64,000 bases of DNA from Perkinsus olseni (GCA_013115135.1 JABANP010000117.1:1-64000); one strand, 5' to 3'. Counted from the stretch's first letter, positions 42,958 through 55,833 are shown. A program made the numbers and translations. Notes: generated by a model not told the origin, from the sequence alone.

Positions 42958-44695
42958 CTAGCTCGGAATATGCTTTGCCCTTGCGAGACCAACATAAGCG
43001 CCTCCCGGGCTTCCATCTCCTCTATCATACGTTGTGAACCAACGCCTCATAAAGACTTCGCCAAGAATCAAGGCTGGTCCGTATCTACATGGGCCGATGA
43101 TACGCATGAGGGCATCGAGTCTACGGCCATCTACCTTCCCGGCACGTCCATCGGCATAAACGCGAGAACACACTGTCCCTCTCCAGCATCCAACATGTAC
43201 TCCTCCGCCGGCACCGCCTGGGAAAGGACAGCTCAGAATTCTTCAGGCCCCATGAAGGCTCACGAGGTCGAATATGACGGCGTTCTCGTCCTTCAACAGG
43301 TAATGTATATCCGGATACTTCCGAGACTCCATGGCGATGGTTGCACACGGAGCGGGCGGAAGCCTTCTCGAGATTCTAGCCAAGACAAACGCGATCATCT
43401 CAGCCACACAGCGCTAGAAATCCCCACCGTGTGAATAAGAACGAGGGTGCCGCAAAGTAGGTCGTGCCGGTGTCGAATATGAGTTTACTAATTCTGGGAG
43501 GGACCCACTGGCGTAACCTAATACAAGACGATCAGGGTAAGGCCGAAGCAACTCTCCTGGCATGAACTGAAAGGTGACTATGATCGAAGCACCTTCGGGT
43601 CCCCACGGGCATGCTGGCGAAGGACTCTTCTCCTGGAAAAAATATAATGGGCATCACTTTCACCATCCAGGAGCACCTTACCGATCTTGAAGTCCACCAG
43701 CTGAATAGCCCAATAATACTCCTGGACTACTGGGAACATCCGAATGGGTCCATCGTAGAGTCTGAGAGAGGACGGTTCCTGTTACACCGACATGAACCCA
43801 GCTGCATGCCGAATATCGGAGAAAAACTTGTCCGCCTGGAGCGCCCTCTCCGCCGGGTCCACGGGCAGCCCGTTATCCTGCCCATGTTAATCGAACTCAC
43901 CGGGTATCAACTCCACCAAAGAGAATCATGGACCCCTTGCCAGGCGACGGTTGAAAGTAGAAGCTAAACTCGTTCCTGCCTCCTAGCGCGTCCTGGCGCA
44001 TAACGTTGTCGAAGAAGGGCAGCTGCCCATCTGTCGAACGAGGAAGCTCCCACACAACCGACCCCAACGCTTTCGACTTACTAGCAGCCATCTTGGGAAA
44101 GGCCAACCCTAGAATACCCTCAAAAGGGATTTGCTGGAAGATCTTGCCGATCTCTTTTTGTATCATGGCAAAACTCTGGTTGCTGACCTACATCGAGCCG
44201 CTCGATTTCAGCGTCGTTCAGTGCGCGTATTTTCGCCCCCTTCCAACCACCTTGTATGGGCCAACCGAGATTGTATCCAAAGCCATCAGACCTCTCAACT
44301 CTCCCGTTCCAAACAGGATATCCAAATAACGATTCCTGGTAAGAAGGGCAGAACAGCAGGTGCAATAACGTTATGGTCATCACCTTCGATGCGGCTCGAC
44401 GAAGGTCCGACTCTTAGCCTCGCTGTACTTGTGCAAGGAGACGCAGGCAGGTGACTCACACAGATCAGACTGGACCCAGATATTAGTGGACCCTGATACT
44501 GGAGTATGAGAAGAGGGCCAGGGTGGTAGTGGAGTCCTACCAGTATCGAAGACAACGTTAACGGTCTGCTGAGGGCTGTTCGCGTCTTCATTGGAAGACG
44601 TCCCGACCCCTAGTGGACCGACATACTGAGTGTCATGCAGATTATAGAGGGGTATTCCCGCTGAGAACGAGAGGATGGGCAGCGAAGCTCGCTAG
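42958..44695 (-). CDS. Pepsin/cathepsin D-like aspartic protease (family A1)
   Basis: A two-lobed acid protease, expected in the secretory or lysosomal route. The stop TAG is at 42958-42960. The upstream limit is the first readable exon (IPLYNLHDTQYVGPLGVG); the signal-peptide exon is not resolved. The first active site DTGSTNIWV is split by a 48-base intron (44493-44540). Further exons are 44394-44492, 44251-44335 (FGTGELRGLMALDTISVGPY) and 43901-44187 (NQSFAMIQKEIGKIF, FEGILGLAFPKMA). The second active site is LIFDTGTTYFAAPSFLF (about 43450-43500). The end reads ALILGEVFMRRWFTTYDRG ... VGLARAKHIPS, the standard pepsin tail. Both catalytic Asp are intact. At least seven short introns interrupt the gene. 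A few of the exons between 43550 and 43900 are only partly certain. Confidence 0.88.
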
Positions 44696-45393
44696 TTAGC
44701 AGCCCACTCGTTATCGGCTCTAGTTGAGCTTGCCTGTGTAACTGGAGCAAGGAGGCCAGTCCACTTGTCGATGAGCGGCGACCTGATCGGACAATTCTCC
44801 TTCCCTCACAAAAGTTGAAAATGAGATCATTCTCAGTGGACTCTACTATAGACTGATGATGGCATGAGACAACAGGAAACCCCTCGCGACGATCTCGAAA
44901 AAAAGCACATGGTCGACTGAGTCAATGTGGTTGGAAGGGCCTGTATGTGGTCACCATGAGTCGATGATGCTTGGAGAGGTATGGTGTGGAGAGCTCTCCT
45001 CCCACTGTGAATACGCGAATCACAACCCAACTGAAAGGGGGCTATCAAGCGAAGAAGAAGAGGTCGAATTATGGTATCATTACTATCAGCAAGCAGAGGG
45101 ATATTAAATACTGATTGCAGTGCATGCCATAGTAACAGTCAACTGAACAGGACACCTTCTACGCTAGCATGCCCTGAGGTGGACGATGACCCCCGCCAGT
45201 TTTGGGCGAGCGCTACAACTTATGCGCTTCGGCAATCTGCGCGCGCCCACAGATCTGCCCGACTGGCTGATACATTTGTATGGCTAGGTCCCTTGCGTGT
45301 AGTGACCGGTGGCATAGACTGGCAGGTGAGGGTGACGGTATTGCTGAGGCCGTTGACCAGCCCAACTAGCGTAACGATAACACATATGACGAG
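44696..45393. other. Spacer upstream of the aspartic protease
   Basis: It should hold the promoter and the first exon (signal peptide) of the protease and the 3' end of the FKBP gene. Candidate ATGs read on the minus strand (MCFFSRSSRGVSCCLM near 44910; MISFSTFV near 44830) were not decisive. Confidence 0.35.
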
Positions 45394-48300
45394 TCATCGA
45401 AACATGGATTTGAAAAGTTTCTTCTCTCTTCTACGATCCGCTTGCAGTTCGACTCGAACCCGAGAGAGTAGGCCTCGAGCCTCTGGGCATCTCTCCAGAA
45501 TCCCCTGATCAATGAGGTGCCGCCCTGTGAGTGTCTAACACCTCTCACCTCCAGGATATTGACAGCCCGATCTTCCTCCTTACGCTGCTCTATTAATGCC
45601 AGCGCTAGCCGATACCTAACGAGGGAGCCACTGACCTTACACAAAGAGGAGCTCCGACCTAGCCTTGATGTTGTCCGGGTCGAGCTCCTTCGCCCGCATA
45701 GCGAACCGTTGCGCCTCAGGATGATCGCCTTGCTTTAGACACACAAGTGAGAGGTTCAAATTGGCCTGAACACTGGAATGGTACGCTCAGGAGCATGAAC
45801 AATCCCACAGCTAGCTCGAGAGCTTCCTGATCCTTCGACGGCTTCTCATGAGGAGCCTTGTAAAGCATCTTCAGTCCATCCAGGGCGGACATGTACCTTA
45901 GACATCGGATGGTTGTGGGGGAGAAGCATACCACACCACCACCTACTCTGACCGAGCCTCTTGGAGAGCACCAACTGCGAGGAGGCGATTGCCAATGTCC
46001 TTCCTCAACCTCGATCGACTCAATACAGCTGATGAGGATGAGAGGACTTCAGCAAAAGCCATCATCATCCACCACCTACCTTCAACTGAAGTGTCACCTA
46101 GCTCATCACTGCTCACAGTGACGAGGACCATCTCGCAGATAGGACAGTCGAAAACAGTAAGGGAAGGAACAGAGGTGACGTCGGGCGCCCTGCTGGACGA
46201 GTAACTACTGACAGGAAGCATCTAGTAGTCTATGAAGGCACCCAAGGACTCACTTTGATATTGCCTCCTCCATGGTCACACCCGAAGCGAGAGCCTGGGG
46301 ACCCAGGTCACAGTTCACGCTGAGTCTCTCGTCGCACAGGTACGCAATATCGACTCCAGGTAGAGGCTGAGACATAACAGACGTAGGTACAGTAGTGGTA
46401 TCTTATGTCACCCGGTGTTAGAGTCAGAGGAACTCAACTTTATAGAATGCCACAAGTTTGATCATCGCTATGAGCTCCTCGCGAGTAGCACACGTGATTG
46501 CTGCCTCCATTTTCGAGCGCACCAATTTCCGAAGACTGTGAGATGAACTGGCAGAGCATAAACTGCTGCTATCTTATACAACCACTCACTGTCCGAGATG
46601 ATCTTCTGGGGATCGCAACCTCCGGAACTGAATGTACTCACCGTAAAGATTGCTCTCTCACCAACCCTCATCGATCGCACCATGGTATCGAAGATTGGAT
46701 GTACGATATACCGACCGTATCTGAGTGGGCAGCGAGCGGCTGAAACGATGATGCTGATGCCAATGCTGGGGGTCTCGGCTAGGCTCAGGCGGGGCTACGG
46801 ACAATAGGCAAGAGGCGTGGAAGAAGTAGGAGTGAGACAAAATACAGGAAGGGGTCCCCCCTTACGTCCACTGCAAAACCATGGCGGTCCTCAGGCCAAA
46901 GGGCCCAGCGATGCCGACGGTGACCACAGAGTCCTCCTCGACGACCAACGTCCGGCCTACTCAGCATCAATGCAGTTGGTCGGGCATCAGCGCATCGCGG
47001 AAGAGCTCACTCAAAGGGAGTCCCATCGATTGGGGCACCTCCTGTTTTTCGAGCATACGGACGGTACCGTCTCTGGGCGAGCAGACCCAGCCGTGCGGGA
47101 AGACCTGAGAACTGTGATGATGCTGCTGACCGGGACAGGCCGGAGTACATCCCTGAGCTCAAGCTCCTCGACTGTCTCCTCCGAGCCCGGTACGGAGACT
47201 TCGATCCTCGCCAGCTCCCCAACCTGACGACGGATGGCTGGATGGCGGCAGATTCTCCGGCCTCTACCCTCATAGTCGCGATGGCTTTATCCAGATAGGT
47301 GGCTTGGAGCACCCTCCGCTCTACTTCACCACCGTCCTGTATAAGGACGATCAGACACTACCACGACCAGAGCATCCGTGAGGGAGGGTACTTGCCTTGA
47401 CGATCGCGACAGTATCGCCGACCTTTGGGGAAGCCTTCCAGGCCATGCGAGGGTCTCTACTTCGCAGGACCTGAAGTAGCTGGTCCGAGGAGGAAGGGTT
47501 GGGGAGGCTGCACCCATCTCCGCAAGAGGCCGTCATCTCGCAGGACGTAACATCTCTTGACAGACTCCAGCTGTATGAGGTAAGCGACAGGGCGGCGGGG
47601 GTCACCGGCACTGGCCGTCATCGGCGATGCTGTCGGAGGTGCTGCCATGAACTGGAACCTGTTGATGTCCAGTGAGCTATATGGCGAGGAAGTTCGACCG
47701 CCGAATGAAGTGAGAGTTATTTCATGAAGGTGCTGGTGGTTTCCAAAGCCCACTTCTCGATGATAAAAGAGAATTATGGTATGAAACTTCAAAGACGGAT
47801 GCATCACACCATGATGAATTATCTGTCAGAATTCCTGGCTGTGCGATGCCAGCAGCGGAATCGAGACGCACAGGAAAGTCCGCCCACTAAGACACGTTAG
47901 CAGGCGATGCTGGTAGATCGATCGACCACCATCGTGCAGTGTGCGAAGACTGCGTCGGCGTGTTCTCTCCGAAACCTCCCTCACCTCTTCTTTGACGGAC
48001 GGCTACTCTTCCCCTGCAATAAGTCGGCCTCGTCTCGATAAGGGAGCCTCCACGCAGACTGGGATGATTCTACCCTACACTCAGACCCAACGGCCATGTA
48101 CCTGTCCAAGATAGGTGAGTACCTCAAGGCCAGTAAGAGCATCACCTCACTCCGACGTCGATGGCGCTGGGGACGCCTGGGTCACAGGACCCGACTTCGA
48201 ACTCGAGGCTTGTGGCTCGATCGGCCCAGGCAGATCCTGGGGGATGGTCTTCACCATAAGTCACCTCTAAGTACCTGAACTTGGCCATGAGAGACCATGC

Positions 48301-48768
48301 AGGCACCCTTTGAGGGATGTTCAGGGTCACCCTGATCATCCGGGTGACTCTGACCACGCAAGCAACAACTGCTGCTCGTGCTGGACTACCGCCAGGCGAT
48401 GGTCAAGAACGCACGTCAGGTGCACAGACTCACTTGATATGAACTTTATCGTATCTTCCCGGCCTATCCAGTCCATCTACCCGCTTCCCGACTTTCATTA
48501 CAGTACGGATCAGTGAACCTCGACAGCCTCATCGGTCCAGTCCCCACTACGGCCTAGATGGACCCACCATCATGGCTGATAACCATCCTGTCGTTGACCT
48601 CCTCAACAGGTGGTTCATCATCGGAATTCCACTTCTCTGTGGACAGATCAGAGCGGCCGTCCTCCGACACCTGGTAGCGGTCCAGCGCAGACTGAGTGAG
48701 GCTAGACTAACCTCGAGGTCCTCCGGCACCTCTGTGAATCTCGGCAAGTGTGTATTGTCTACGGTCAT
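45394..48768 (-). CDS. FKBP/TPR immunophilin (FKBP52/ROF1-like), multi-exon
   Basis: A large peptidyl-prolyl isomerase-type co-chaperone, in other organisms bound to Hsp90 through its TPR domain. The probable start is the ATG at 48766-48768 (MTVDNTHLPRF). FKBP-like segments are LEFEVGSCDPGVPSAIDVGV (about 48160), ASPKVGDTVAIVK with YLDKAIATMRV (about 47430 and 47290), and FDTMVRSMRVGERAIFT (about 46690). They suggest up to three FKBP domains; the classic aromatic pocket residues were not all located, so activity is uncertain. Three TPR units follow: KDIGNRLLAVGALQEA, NLNLSLVCLKQGDHPEAQRF, and YRLALALIEQRKEEDRAVNI. The tail DRRREKKLFKSMFR and TGA at 45394-45396 match the usual end of this family. 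Intron boundaries were not all fixed. Confidence 0.65.
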
Positions 48769-48888
48769 GATGGTTGTCACTGAAGGCCACAGGCGCTCGC
48801 CCAACTGCTCTAACACAACCCCCGTCGTGAGATACAGCACAAAGCAACGAACTAGGTAGACACAATCATCATGGCGATCATCATCATG

Positions 48889-51800
48889 CTAGCCCTGCCA
48901 GAGACGGAAGGTGCCGTCCATACTACCGGATACCAAATAACGGCTAGGAGGCTCGCCACCACTCTCGAAACGACACTGACTGGACCTTGAGCGAGGAAGG
49001 CGAAGAATAGCAGCAGCAGTGTGGATCGCCGACGCGGCAGCCGAACAGAAGGACCTCCGTTGATGCCAAGTATTCGATGAACATGATTGACATTTCGAAC
49101 AAGAATTTTCCGCGTATCCGACTCACCGAGTCCTCGTGGCCCTCTAAGGCTACTAGGAATTTCTTCTCCCAGACGTCGAATAACTTCACCGAAGAGTCCA
49201 TCGAAGCCACAGCAATAACCTAGTAACGGAAACGGGTATCCTGATGTTGACTCAGTCAGACCTGAGTCAGAATCCACCTTGCCACTAGTATCCCAATCAA
49301 CCTCATTGGCCGGCATATTGCCAGTGTCTATCTGCAGGATCTCAGCCACCATTCGAAGGTCCCAAACCTTCACTATACCATCAGCGTCCGCTGAAGCCAG
49401 ATACATACCCTGCCGAAGGGAGAACAATCAAGCTGTGGTCTACTTTGGTCTGCCAGTAATACGCGATGAATTGCGGAGCGAGCGAAGCGAGCGGAGCATA
49501 TACTGTCACTTCTGCGTTTTTTTGTGCGTTCGTTCGTTCGTTCGTTCGTTCGTTCAAATTCTTTCTCCGCGACCATGTCGATTCAACTCGCGAGACACAT
49601 ACCATTCGAAAGCTCGCGGTTTGTGTATTCTATAAAAAATACGAAATCGCCATTATCCCGGTTCTACCGAGCAAAACCGTCGTGGACCGTTGTAGATGAA
49701 CCCGAAAAAATACGGAGAAAAGCCCGGGCTGGGGTTCGAACCCGCGACTTTGTGCCGAGCTCCGCTTTTTTCGTTACGAAGGCCTAGTTGATATATACCA
49801 CTGTAAGTACTGAAGAAGATCTTATTTATACATACTACTAGATAAGAAATAGTAACCAGAACTTCTAGACATACGGTTCCACAGAGCACAGACAGTGGAA
49901 ACAGCGCACTCGAACTATGTTACGTTTTCTGAGTCAATACCCCGTTTAAAGTGTACTCGGTATATGAGATCATCACTGGGCATTCTCACTGTGCCGTTTC
50001 TCGTCTCACAGTGTGCCTCACAGCGCTATAAAGGAAGCAGAATGATGGTCATCGCCTTGCCATAGCTCAGCAGTCGAGTCGAATACTCGACCGTACCAGC
50101 GCGGTTCATTTGCAATGCTCTTACACTTGTTGCCCAGGGGGGCGGTCACTGGATTGCGAACACTTAGGCGAAAAGCCTCGAGCAATGTTATCGCGCACAA
50201 TGAAGAGAATGACGACCCAATTGCGAACATAGCAAGGATATGAGTGACAATTCGACGTTCGCACCTTTCTATCAAAGCGGGCATGGTTGAGGGCGTTGCG
50301 ATGGCCGTAGAAAGTCTGCACGCAAAGGCCGGTCCTCATATCCCAGATGGAAGCTGTCTTGTCTGCGGAGGCCGTAGCTAAATTACCAGTGAACCTGCAT
50401 TCGACCATGAGGGGAGGGAGGGACTGCCAAGCACAGGTGACCTACGGCTGGAACTGGACAGTGTTGACAGCATCTACATGGCCGCGAAGGGTCTGGCGGC
50501 ACCGAAGGCTCTAACGAGAGGGGCCTTCCCGCCAGCACTCGACTGCACACACGTCACCTTGCTATCAAAGATCTTCACTGTTTGGTCCGTACTACTGGTC
50601 GCAAAGAACCCCCCAGCCTGGTGGTAGTCGGCACTCCAAACGGTCTCACTGTGGTCCGTCAGCGTCGCCAGGCACATCTCCTGAGGCTCAGCATACGAGC
50701 TGCCTGCAGCCACTTCTCCCACCTTAATGACGTCCCAAACCTTCACAGTGCGATCACCGCTGGTGGTGACGAACACCGACCCTTCCGGATGGAACGCCAG
50801 ATCCGACACGAACGCCTACGACCATGGAAATCCTCTTCTCTTGACCATCAAGGTCGGCCCACTTTGTGCCCTTTGCCGTGCATTTGTACCTCGCCATCAG
50901 GCAAAGACCACAGCTTCCACGTACCGTCGTCCGAGGTGGTGGCGACTGAACAAGGGACTCGAGCCGACGGACCGAGAGGAAGCATAAGCTCACCCATGGG
51001 GATTCTAGGATGAAGTGCCACTTTACACAGACCTTCATCGTGAGCCTTGAACGTTCTCGCCAAACGGAGGCTGGTAACCTGTAGGTCGGAGGTTCGATCC
51101 CCGGCTAGGGCAGTTCTCCACAATTCCCACCTCCATGGCAGGAGGATCCTCGCCCATCCTCTGTGTAAAGTCAGCGGCTGCCTGGCGTGCCGCTGCCTAA
51201 GAGCCCATTCAACCACAGCAGCAACTGTGATAGTCCCAATGAACTCACCTCAGTCGGCCACGGTGTATCCCCTTTCCTCCCTGCCCGTGGGCTCCGCTGT
51301 GACGAGACCTCCCCAGAAGGACCCTCCCCACCAGCAGCGGATCGGCCGGACGGTCCATCTGCAATATATCGACATGGCTGTACCCCGCGCATCACCCACC
51401 AGCGCTCTGCTCTCCGGTAACACCGTCGGTCGCCCCTGATTCATCTATCTGCTTCTCCAATGCTGATGCCCTCGCCATCTGATAACAAGCTTTCTGACAC
51501 CTCTAGCTACCCAGCCGCATGTCACCAACCAAGCAGTTTGGTCAGACTACTAGACGCTGACCCCAACTGCTCGGTTGGGCACGCAATTGCTCTACTAGAA
51601 TCTCGAAATGTCATATTCTAGCGATGCAAATAACTCGACGACTACTCGATAGTCGTCGACACTCAAACCCGCCCGCCGGTATGCCTGCGTCCACGCTCGG
51701 CCTACGTATTTATCCCGCTCCATTTTGAGGAGGAACTTCTCCTTCATAGCCACTTCGTACTTGTGTCGAAGCTCCGTGAGGGTTGGCTCGTACTGCTCAT

Positions 51801-52987
51801 AGTGCGATCGCAATCGCTTGAAGTCGCCTGCGACGGCCGACTCAGGCCCCTCGACCATCCCGACCGAGGTACTTATCAATTTCTCTTTCCCCTGGACCAC
51901 CCTTCGATGATGCATCCTATGGAAGTCCCTCTGCTGTCGAAGCTTATCGAACAGGCTCCTGAGAACCATTGTACGGGCATACTACCACTGTTCCCAAAAG
52001 ACGCGAAAGAAAGGCGCACCTTGCTGGAGGGTTGGGTGGCCGAGTCGCGCGATAACCCAACCTCCCAGCAAAGAGAGGATGGAAGACTAAGCCCGGGCGT
52101 CCCTTACAATGGCCTACTTAGCATTCTCTGCCACTATCCGCAGCTTCTTCATCTCCGCCTCCTGCGCCCTGATGACGTCCATGAGCTGCTGACTACGGAG
52201 ATATCTGCCACAAGATCCTCGAAGTAGAACAACCATCAAGCCAGCTCGGCACTACAAGTCCGGGACAGTCTCATCGTCCATGGCTGATGGGTTGAGCTTG
52301 CCAGAGAGCTGCAAGCTGTACCACTCGTTCTGGAAGGCATCCAACGATCGCTTGAGGCCGTGCCTGAAGCAGACCGAGCCGCAGCGAACTCAGGATTGAG
52401 GATGGCCTCATCAAGCCACAACGATACCCCCTTCACGAATAGTACTGCAGAGTTCGGAAGCGCGACCACTGACAAGGCAATCCTGGCGGGGAGATGTCAC
52501 ATGTGCCGAGGAGGCCGCCTTCGACGTCAAGCAGGTACTTGCGAACTTACTTGATGAAGAAGTTGCGTATGAAGTCATCAACTACCGGCGGGCGGACTCT
52601 GACTTCGGCCTCCAGTGGCGATCTCCCATCCCCCGACCCTACACCAACAGCACTGCAATCGCTCAACGCCGGTGATTCGGTATTGCGGTGGCCTCCGCCC
52701 TATCAGATGTTTCCTGCCTGTATCCCGTCTCTCCTGCAGAAGTGCGTCGATGTCACCCAAAGGATCATCGCCATCCAGGTCGTCGTCTGAGAGGATGGCC
52801 AATGCTCGATAGGAGGGCGATGCGAGTAGGGGGGATGGCACACAGCTGATGAACCCCCGGGTACCAGTGGTACCGTACCACCTTCCTCGAACCCCTCTTC
52901 CGCGACCCTCTCCAAGACTTCATCATCATCGGGATTCATAATAGACCCTATCAGCTCCGGTGTGGCATCCATTGCTGAACAACGCAT
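48889..52987 (-). CDS. SPAG16: SPAG16/PF20-like WD40 protein of the axoneme central pair, multi-exon
   Basis: In flagellates this protein sits on the central pair apparatus and is needed for motility. It starts near the ATG at 52985-52987 (MDATPELIG follows) and ends at TAG 48889-48891 after VSGSMDGTFRLW. The N-terminal part has an acidic stretch and LKRSLDAFQNEWYSLQL (about 52310). The coiled-coil block KRLRSHYEQYEPTLTELRHK ... KEKFLLKMERDKYVG (about 51700-51820) is diagnostic for SPAG16. WD40 blades follow: LARTFKAHDEGLCKVALHP, TSDDGTWKLWSLPDG, SDLAFHPEGSVFVTTSGDRT, ATLTDHSETVWSADYHQ, FTGNLATASADKTASIWDMR, FYGHRNALNHARF, YLASADADGIVKVWDLRMVA and ASMDSSVKLFDVWEK. One intron (about 49430-49900) is unusually long and holds a microsatellite. 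Confidence 0.88.
49527..49554 (+). repeat. Tetranucleotide microsatellite (CGTT)7
   Basis: Seven exact CGTT units inside the long SPAG16 intron. They are flanked on the left by a GCGGAGCGAGCGAAGC motif (49473-49488) and on the right by a tRNA-like B box (49733-49744). Confidence 0.95.
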
Positions 52988-54313
52988 GAATCATCACCCT
53001 CCACTATATCCGCTGATACCACCTTCGACGAGGTTCTCGCCTCTCGCCCCACAGGGCCTTGCTTCGGTCGTGGCAGCCGCCATGATGACGATATACGACT
53101 CTGGACAGGCCCCCCAAGCTCATTTACACTACAGCGCAACTCGGCCGTTGAGGCACATCTCTAGAAGGACACCGCATGTGAAGACCTCATGGGGCTAACG
53201 ATACGTGTAAGACGCCCTTCTTGGCAGACCTGCCACGGCTGGCGGGAAGACGGGGCCAAAGCCGACGCCGCCGCCGATAGACGACACCCTGAGAAGGGAG
53301 GAGGAAGCAGCCTCACGGCCTATTCCGTCGAAAGCGGAGAAAATTCCGTAGGCGGAGCGAAGCCCAATAGTTCTCTCGACTCACTTAGTGTTCACCGAGC
53401 CGCTGCCTGTGGATAGTGATGGCGTCCCGGAGGCCAAACGACGGGCCTGATGTCAATACCTCATAGACAAAGCCTTCGCTCCGAGGCCTTACCATATGCT
53501 GGCTGGTCGAGGAAGACCCATCCGAGATCATCCTTGCCGTGTCATTCTCTGGGTTGCCGTACGGCGCGGCCGCAACCTGCAATCGAAACTCGATCTCTGC
53601 CAGTGACGCAGAAAGCCATCGAACAGAGTGATTCGTCCGCGAGTCTCTCCGGCGATGGGAGGGCGGGGCGATCGTTCACACAATGATACGAAGTCTGTAC
53701 GGTGGATACCATAGCGTGTTACGAAGGCCGCCGCGCCCTACCCAGCTTTCCGAGCCGCTGCCTTCATCTTCTACCACCTGTCGACTGCTCGCAGCGATGC
53801 TGGCAGGAGCATCCGCGTAGGGCCGACGATCCGCACAAAGCCTTACCTTGGTTGCCGAGAAGCTACTGTTATCTCAGGTGAGGATTCGTACCAACCATCT
53901 AGCTTGGAAATGAGCATAGCAGTCCGTGCTGAGAACAAATCATCATAACGGGTACAGAACAGCGAGATTATTATTAATAATCATAACGCGTGAAAGAGCA
54001 GAAAAGCTCTAACCATTCGTGATAGTTTTTTGGAAAAGCTTCGATGAGAAAAAGGTTGAAGGAATTGAACTAATCACGCTGGTTAGAACATAAACAGCTG
54101 GGCGAGTACTGCCGTCGGAGATATCGCCTTCCAACGCCTTCCCCTAGGGGAAGTTCCCCTAGGGGACACCTTCTAGGGGAATAGGGAATGAATTACGAGG
54201 CCGGACACAGTACGTTTGGAGGCGGGTTAAGGACACTACAGGGGACGCATGGCAGTGCTCGTCGGAAGTGTTTGCGCAGAAATTTGTAAAATAAGCATTT
54301 TTTGCCAAGAGCG
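52988..54313. other. Stretch with exon-like pieces but no assignable gene
   Basis: On the minus strand, segments such as FVYEVLTSGPSFGLRDAITI (about 53440) and PHEVFTCGVLLEMCLNGR (about 53180) look protein-like and could belong to one more minus-strand gene. The second resembles a kinase subdomain, but too little is visible to claim one. Palindromes occur at 54138-54166. An AT-rich part (about 53930-54070) has no features. Confidence 0.35.
54138..54166 (+). repeat. Adjacent CCCCTAGGGG palindromes
   Basis: CTTCCCCTAGGGGAAG (54138-54153) is a perfect 16-bp palindrome. TCCCCTAGGGGA (54155-54166) is a perfect 12-bp one, and a partial third (TTCTAGGGGAA, 54171-54181) follows. They sit in non-coding DNA. 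Confidence 0.8.
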
Positions 54314-55833
54314 TTAAATCCAGTAGCGAAAGAGCGCCGAAGGCCGACTCAGCGACCTGATATTACCGCACATGATACTGCTGGATTCGAGGGCGTTCTG
54401 TAGCTGGGTCCGCAGTGGCATACTCTGCCGTCTGACGGATGATGTAGACTTCCCTGTCCCCACTAGAGCTGCGTATGTTGAGGACTCCGAAGCCTGCTGT
54501 ACTGGCCGGGCACCTGAGCCGAGAGGATGACGAGCCTCAACTAGAGGCATTCGAGTGACCGATAGCCGAGAGTGGCCCTGAGAAACTGGCGGTCACTCGC
54601 GAGTTGCGAAAGATGAGGTATTGTCGTCTGGAGCCCTTCATACTACCGTAAAGACTGTGTCTTCTGCTGCTGCCCTTGCCAGGACGGAGCCAATGATCGA
54701 TGTTGTTTATCTGTTGCCTAAGTGCCGCCCAGAACTCATCATCAGCATCGGCCTGTCCAGAGACCTAGCCATCACCCGGGGGTCGAGAGTATCATAACGC
54801 GTCGAGAGAACCTCACCAGTGGAGGGGGTGCTCGGCAGGCCTGGGAGTCGACGGACGTGCTGAAACACCGCCGTACACACTATAGCCTTCCTCCATCCTA
54901 CTTGGAGCTGCTTTCCAGACCCCTACTGTGGTCATAGACGGTCGAACGGCTACTGGGTGGGGGGCCGGTGAGTCTAACAGACCGCCATCAGACCACATGG
55001 GCGTAGAGGATATTACCGAAGGTCCAGCCGGTTACATTCGAAATCAGGGGCCTTTTGAATCGACTCCTCGAACGCAGCCCGGACCTCCAGATGTCGGCAT
55101 ATCTCGCACAATTTCCTCTGGAGGAGGATACTCTCCGACAGCGCGACCTTGGCGGCTTCTTCAGCCACTTCCAACTCCTCGGAGCAATCTGCATGAACCA
55201 ATAGCAAGCCGCATAAAGCTGCTGAGCTACGTCGTAGTCCTACCCTGGGCCGCCCATTCTTGGGCCTTGAGATCGGTTTCCAAAGTCTTGGTCTGACTAG
55301 AAAGCCTTTCCGATGCCTGCTGTTCGGCCACGACGCGCGCTCTCAACCTGATGATATCAAACCTATTTTATCAAACATTTCACTGACTGACGAGTCGTGA
55401 CCAATCTTAAGGGATTGGTCAAAACTGATGCAATTTGTGTAAAAACTCTTCGGTGCCACCGAGGGTGGAGGACGTGGGCTCCCAACCAGAACCCGGCAAG
55501 CTGAGCCGACAGCCCTTCTCGGAGTTCTACGCTCTTTGTAGGGCTTCCGTAAGATAGGGTAGTTCAGATATCCCTCAGCCATCCCTACTACCTAGTAAGC
55601 TGCAGCTTAGTGGTCTCCTCTCGAGCCTGCCTGGGCAACGCAGAATCTTCAGGAGCCGCGGGTCTACGAGGAGTCTCCACGTGGCTCGGGAAGATGAGGC
55701 GTCGGGGTAAGTCGATCGGAACTGATAGAAAAAAAGGAAAGTTGAGATTTCTCCTGTCAATGATGCCGCTACTCTTGGGAACTTTGGAAGCGCTTGCTGC
55801 TTTAGGTGGGGCCGCTGGTCCGGTCGAAGGCAC
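54314..55833 (-). CDS. Probable multi-exon coiled-coil protein, family unknown
   Basis: Minus-strand pieces read in order. A Pro/Ala-rich N-terminal part (TGPAAPPKAASASKVPKSSG, about 55820) is followed by LRARVVAEQQASERLSSQTK with TLETDLKAQEWAAQ (about 55270-55350). Next comes ADCSEELEVAEEAAKVALSE with SILLQRKLCEICRHLEVRAA (about 55090-55190), and a Ser/Arg-rich end (NALESSSIMCGNIRSLSRPS) stopping at 54314-54316. The middle has clear heptad-like helices, so it is probably a structural or scaffold protein. No ATG was located (the open frame from 55833 starts with GTG), and exon joints are unresolved. It lies divergently from the GYF gene. Confidence 0.4.

Noticed and set aside
53160..53480. 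Protein kinase gene on the minus strand
   Set aside because: PHEVFTCGVLLEMCLNGR resembles a kinase subdomain, but no ATP loop, HRD or DFG motif was found nearby.
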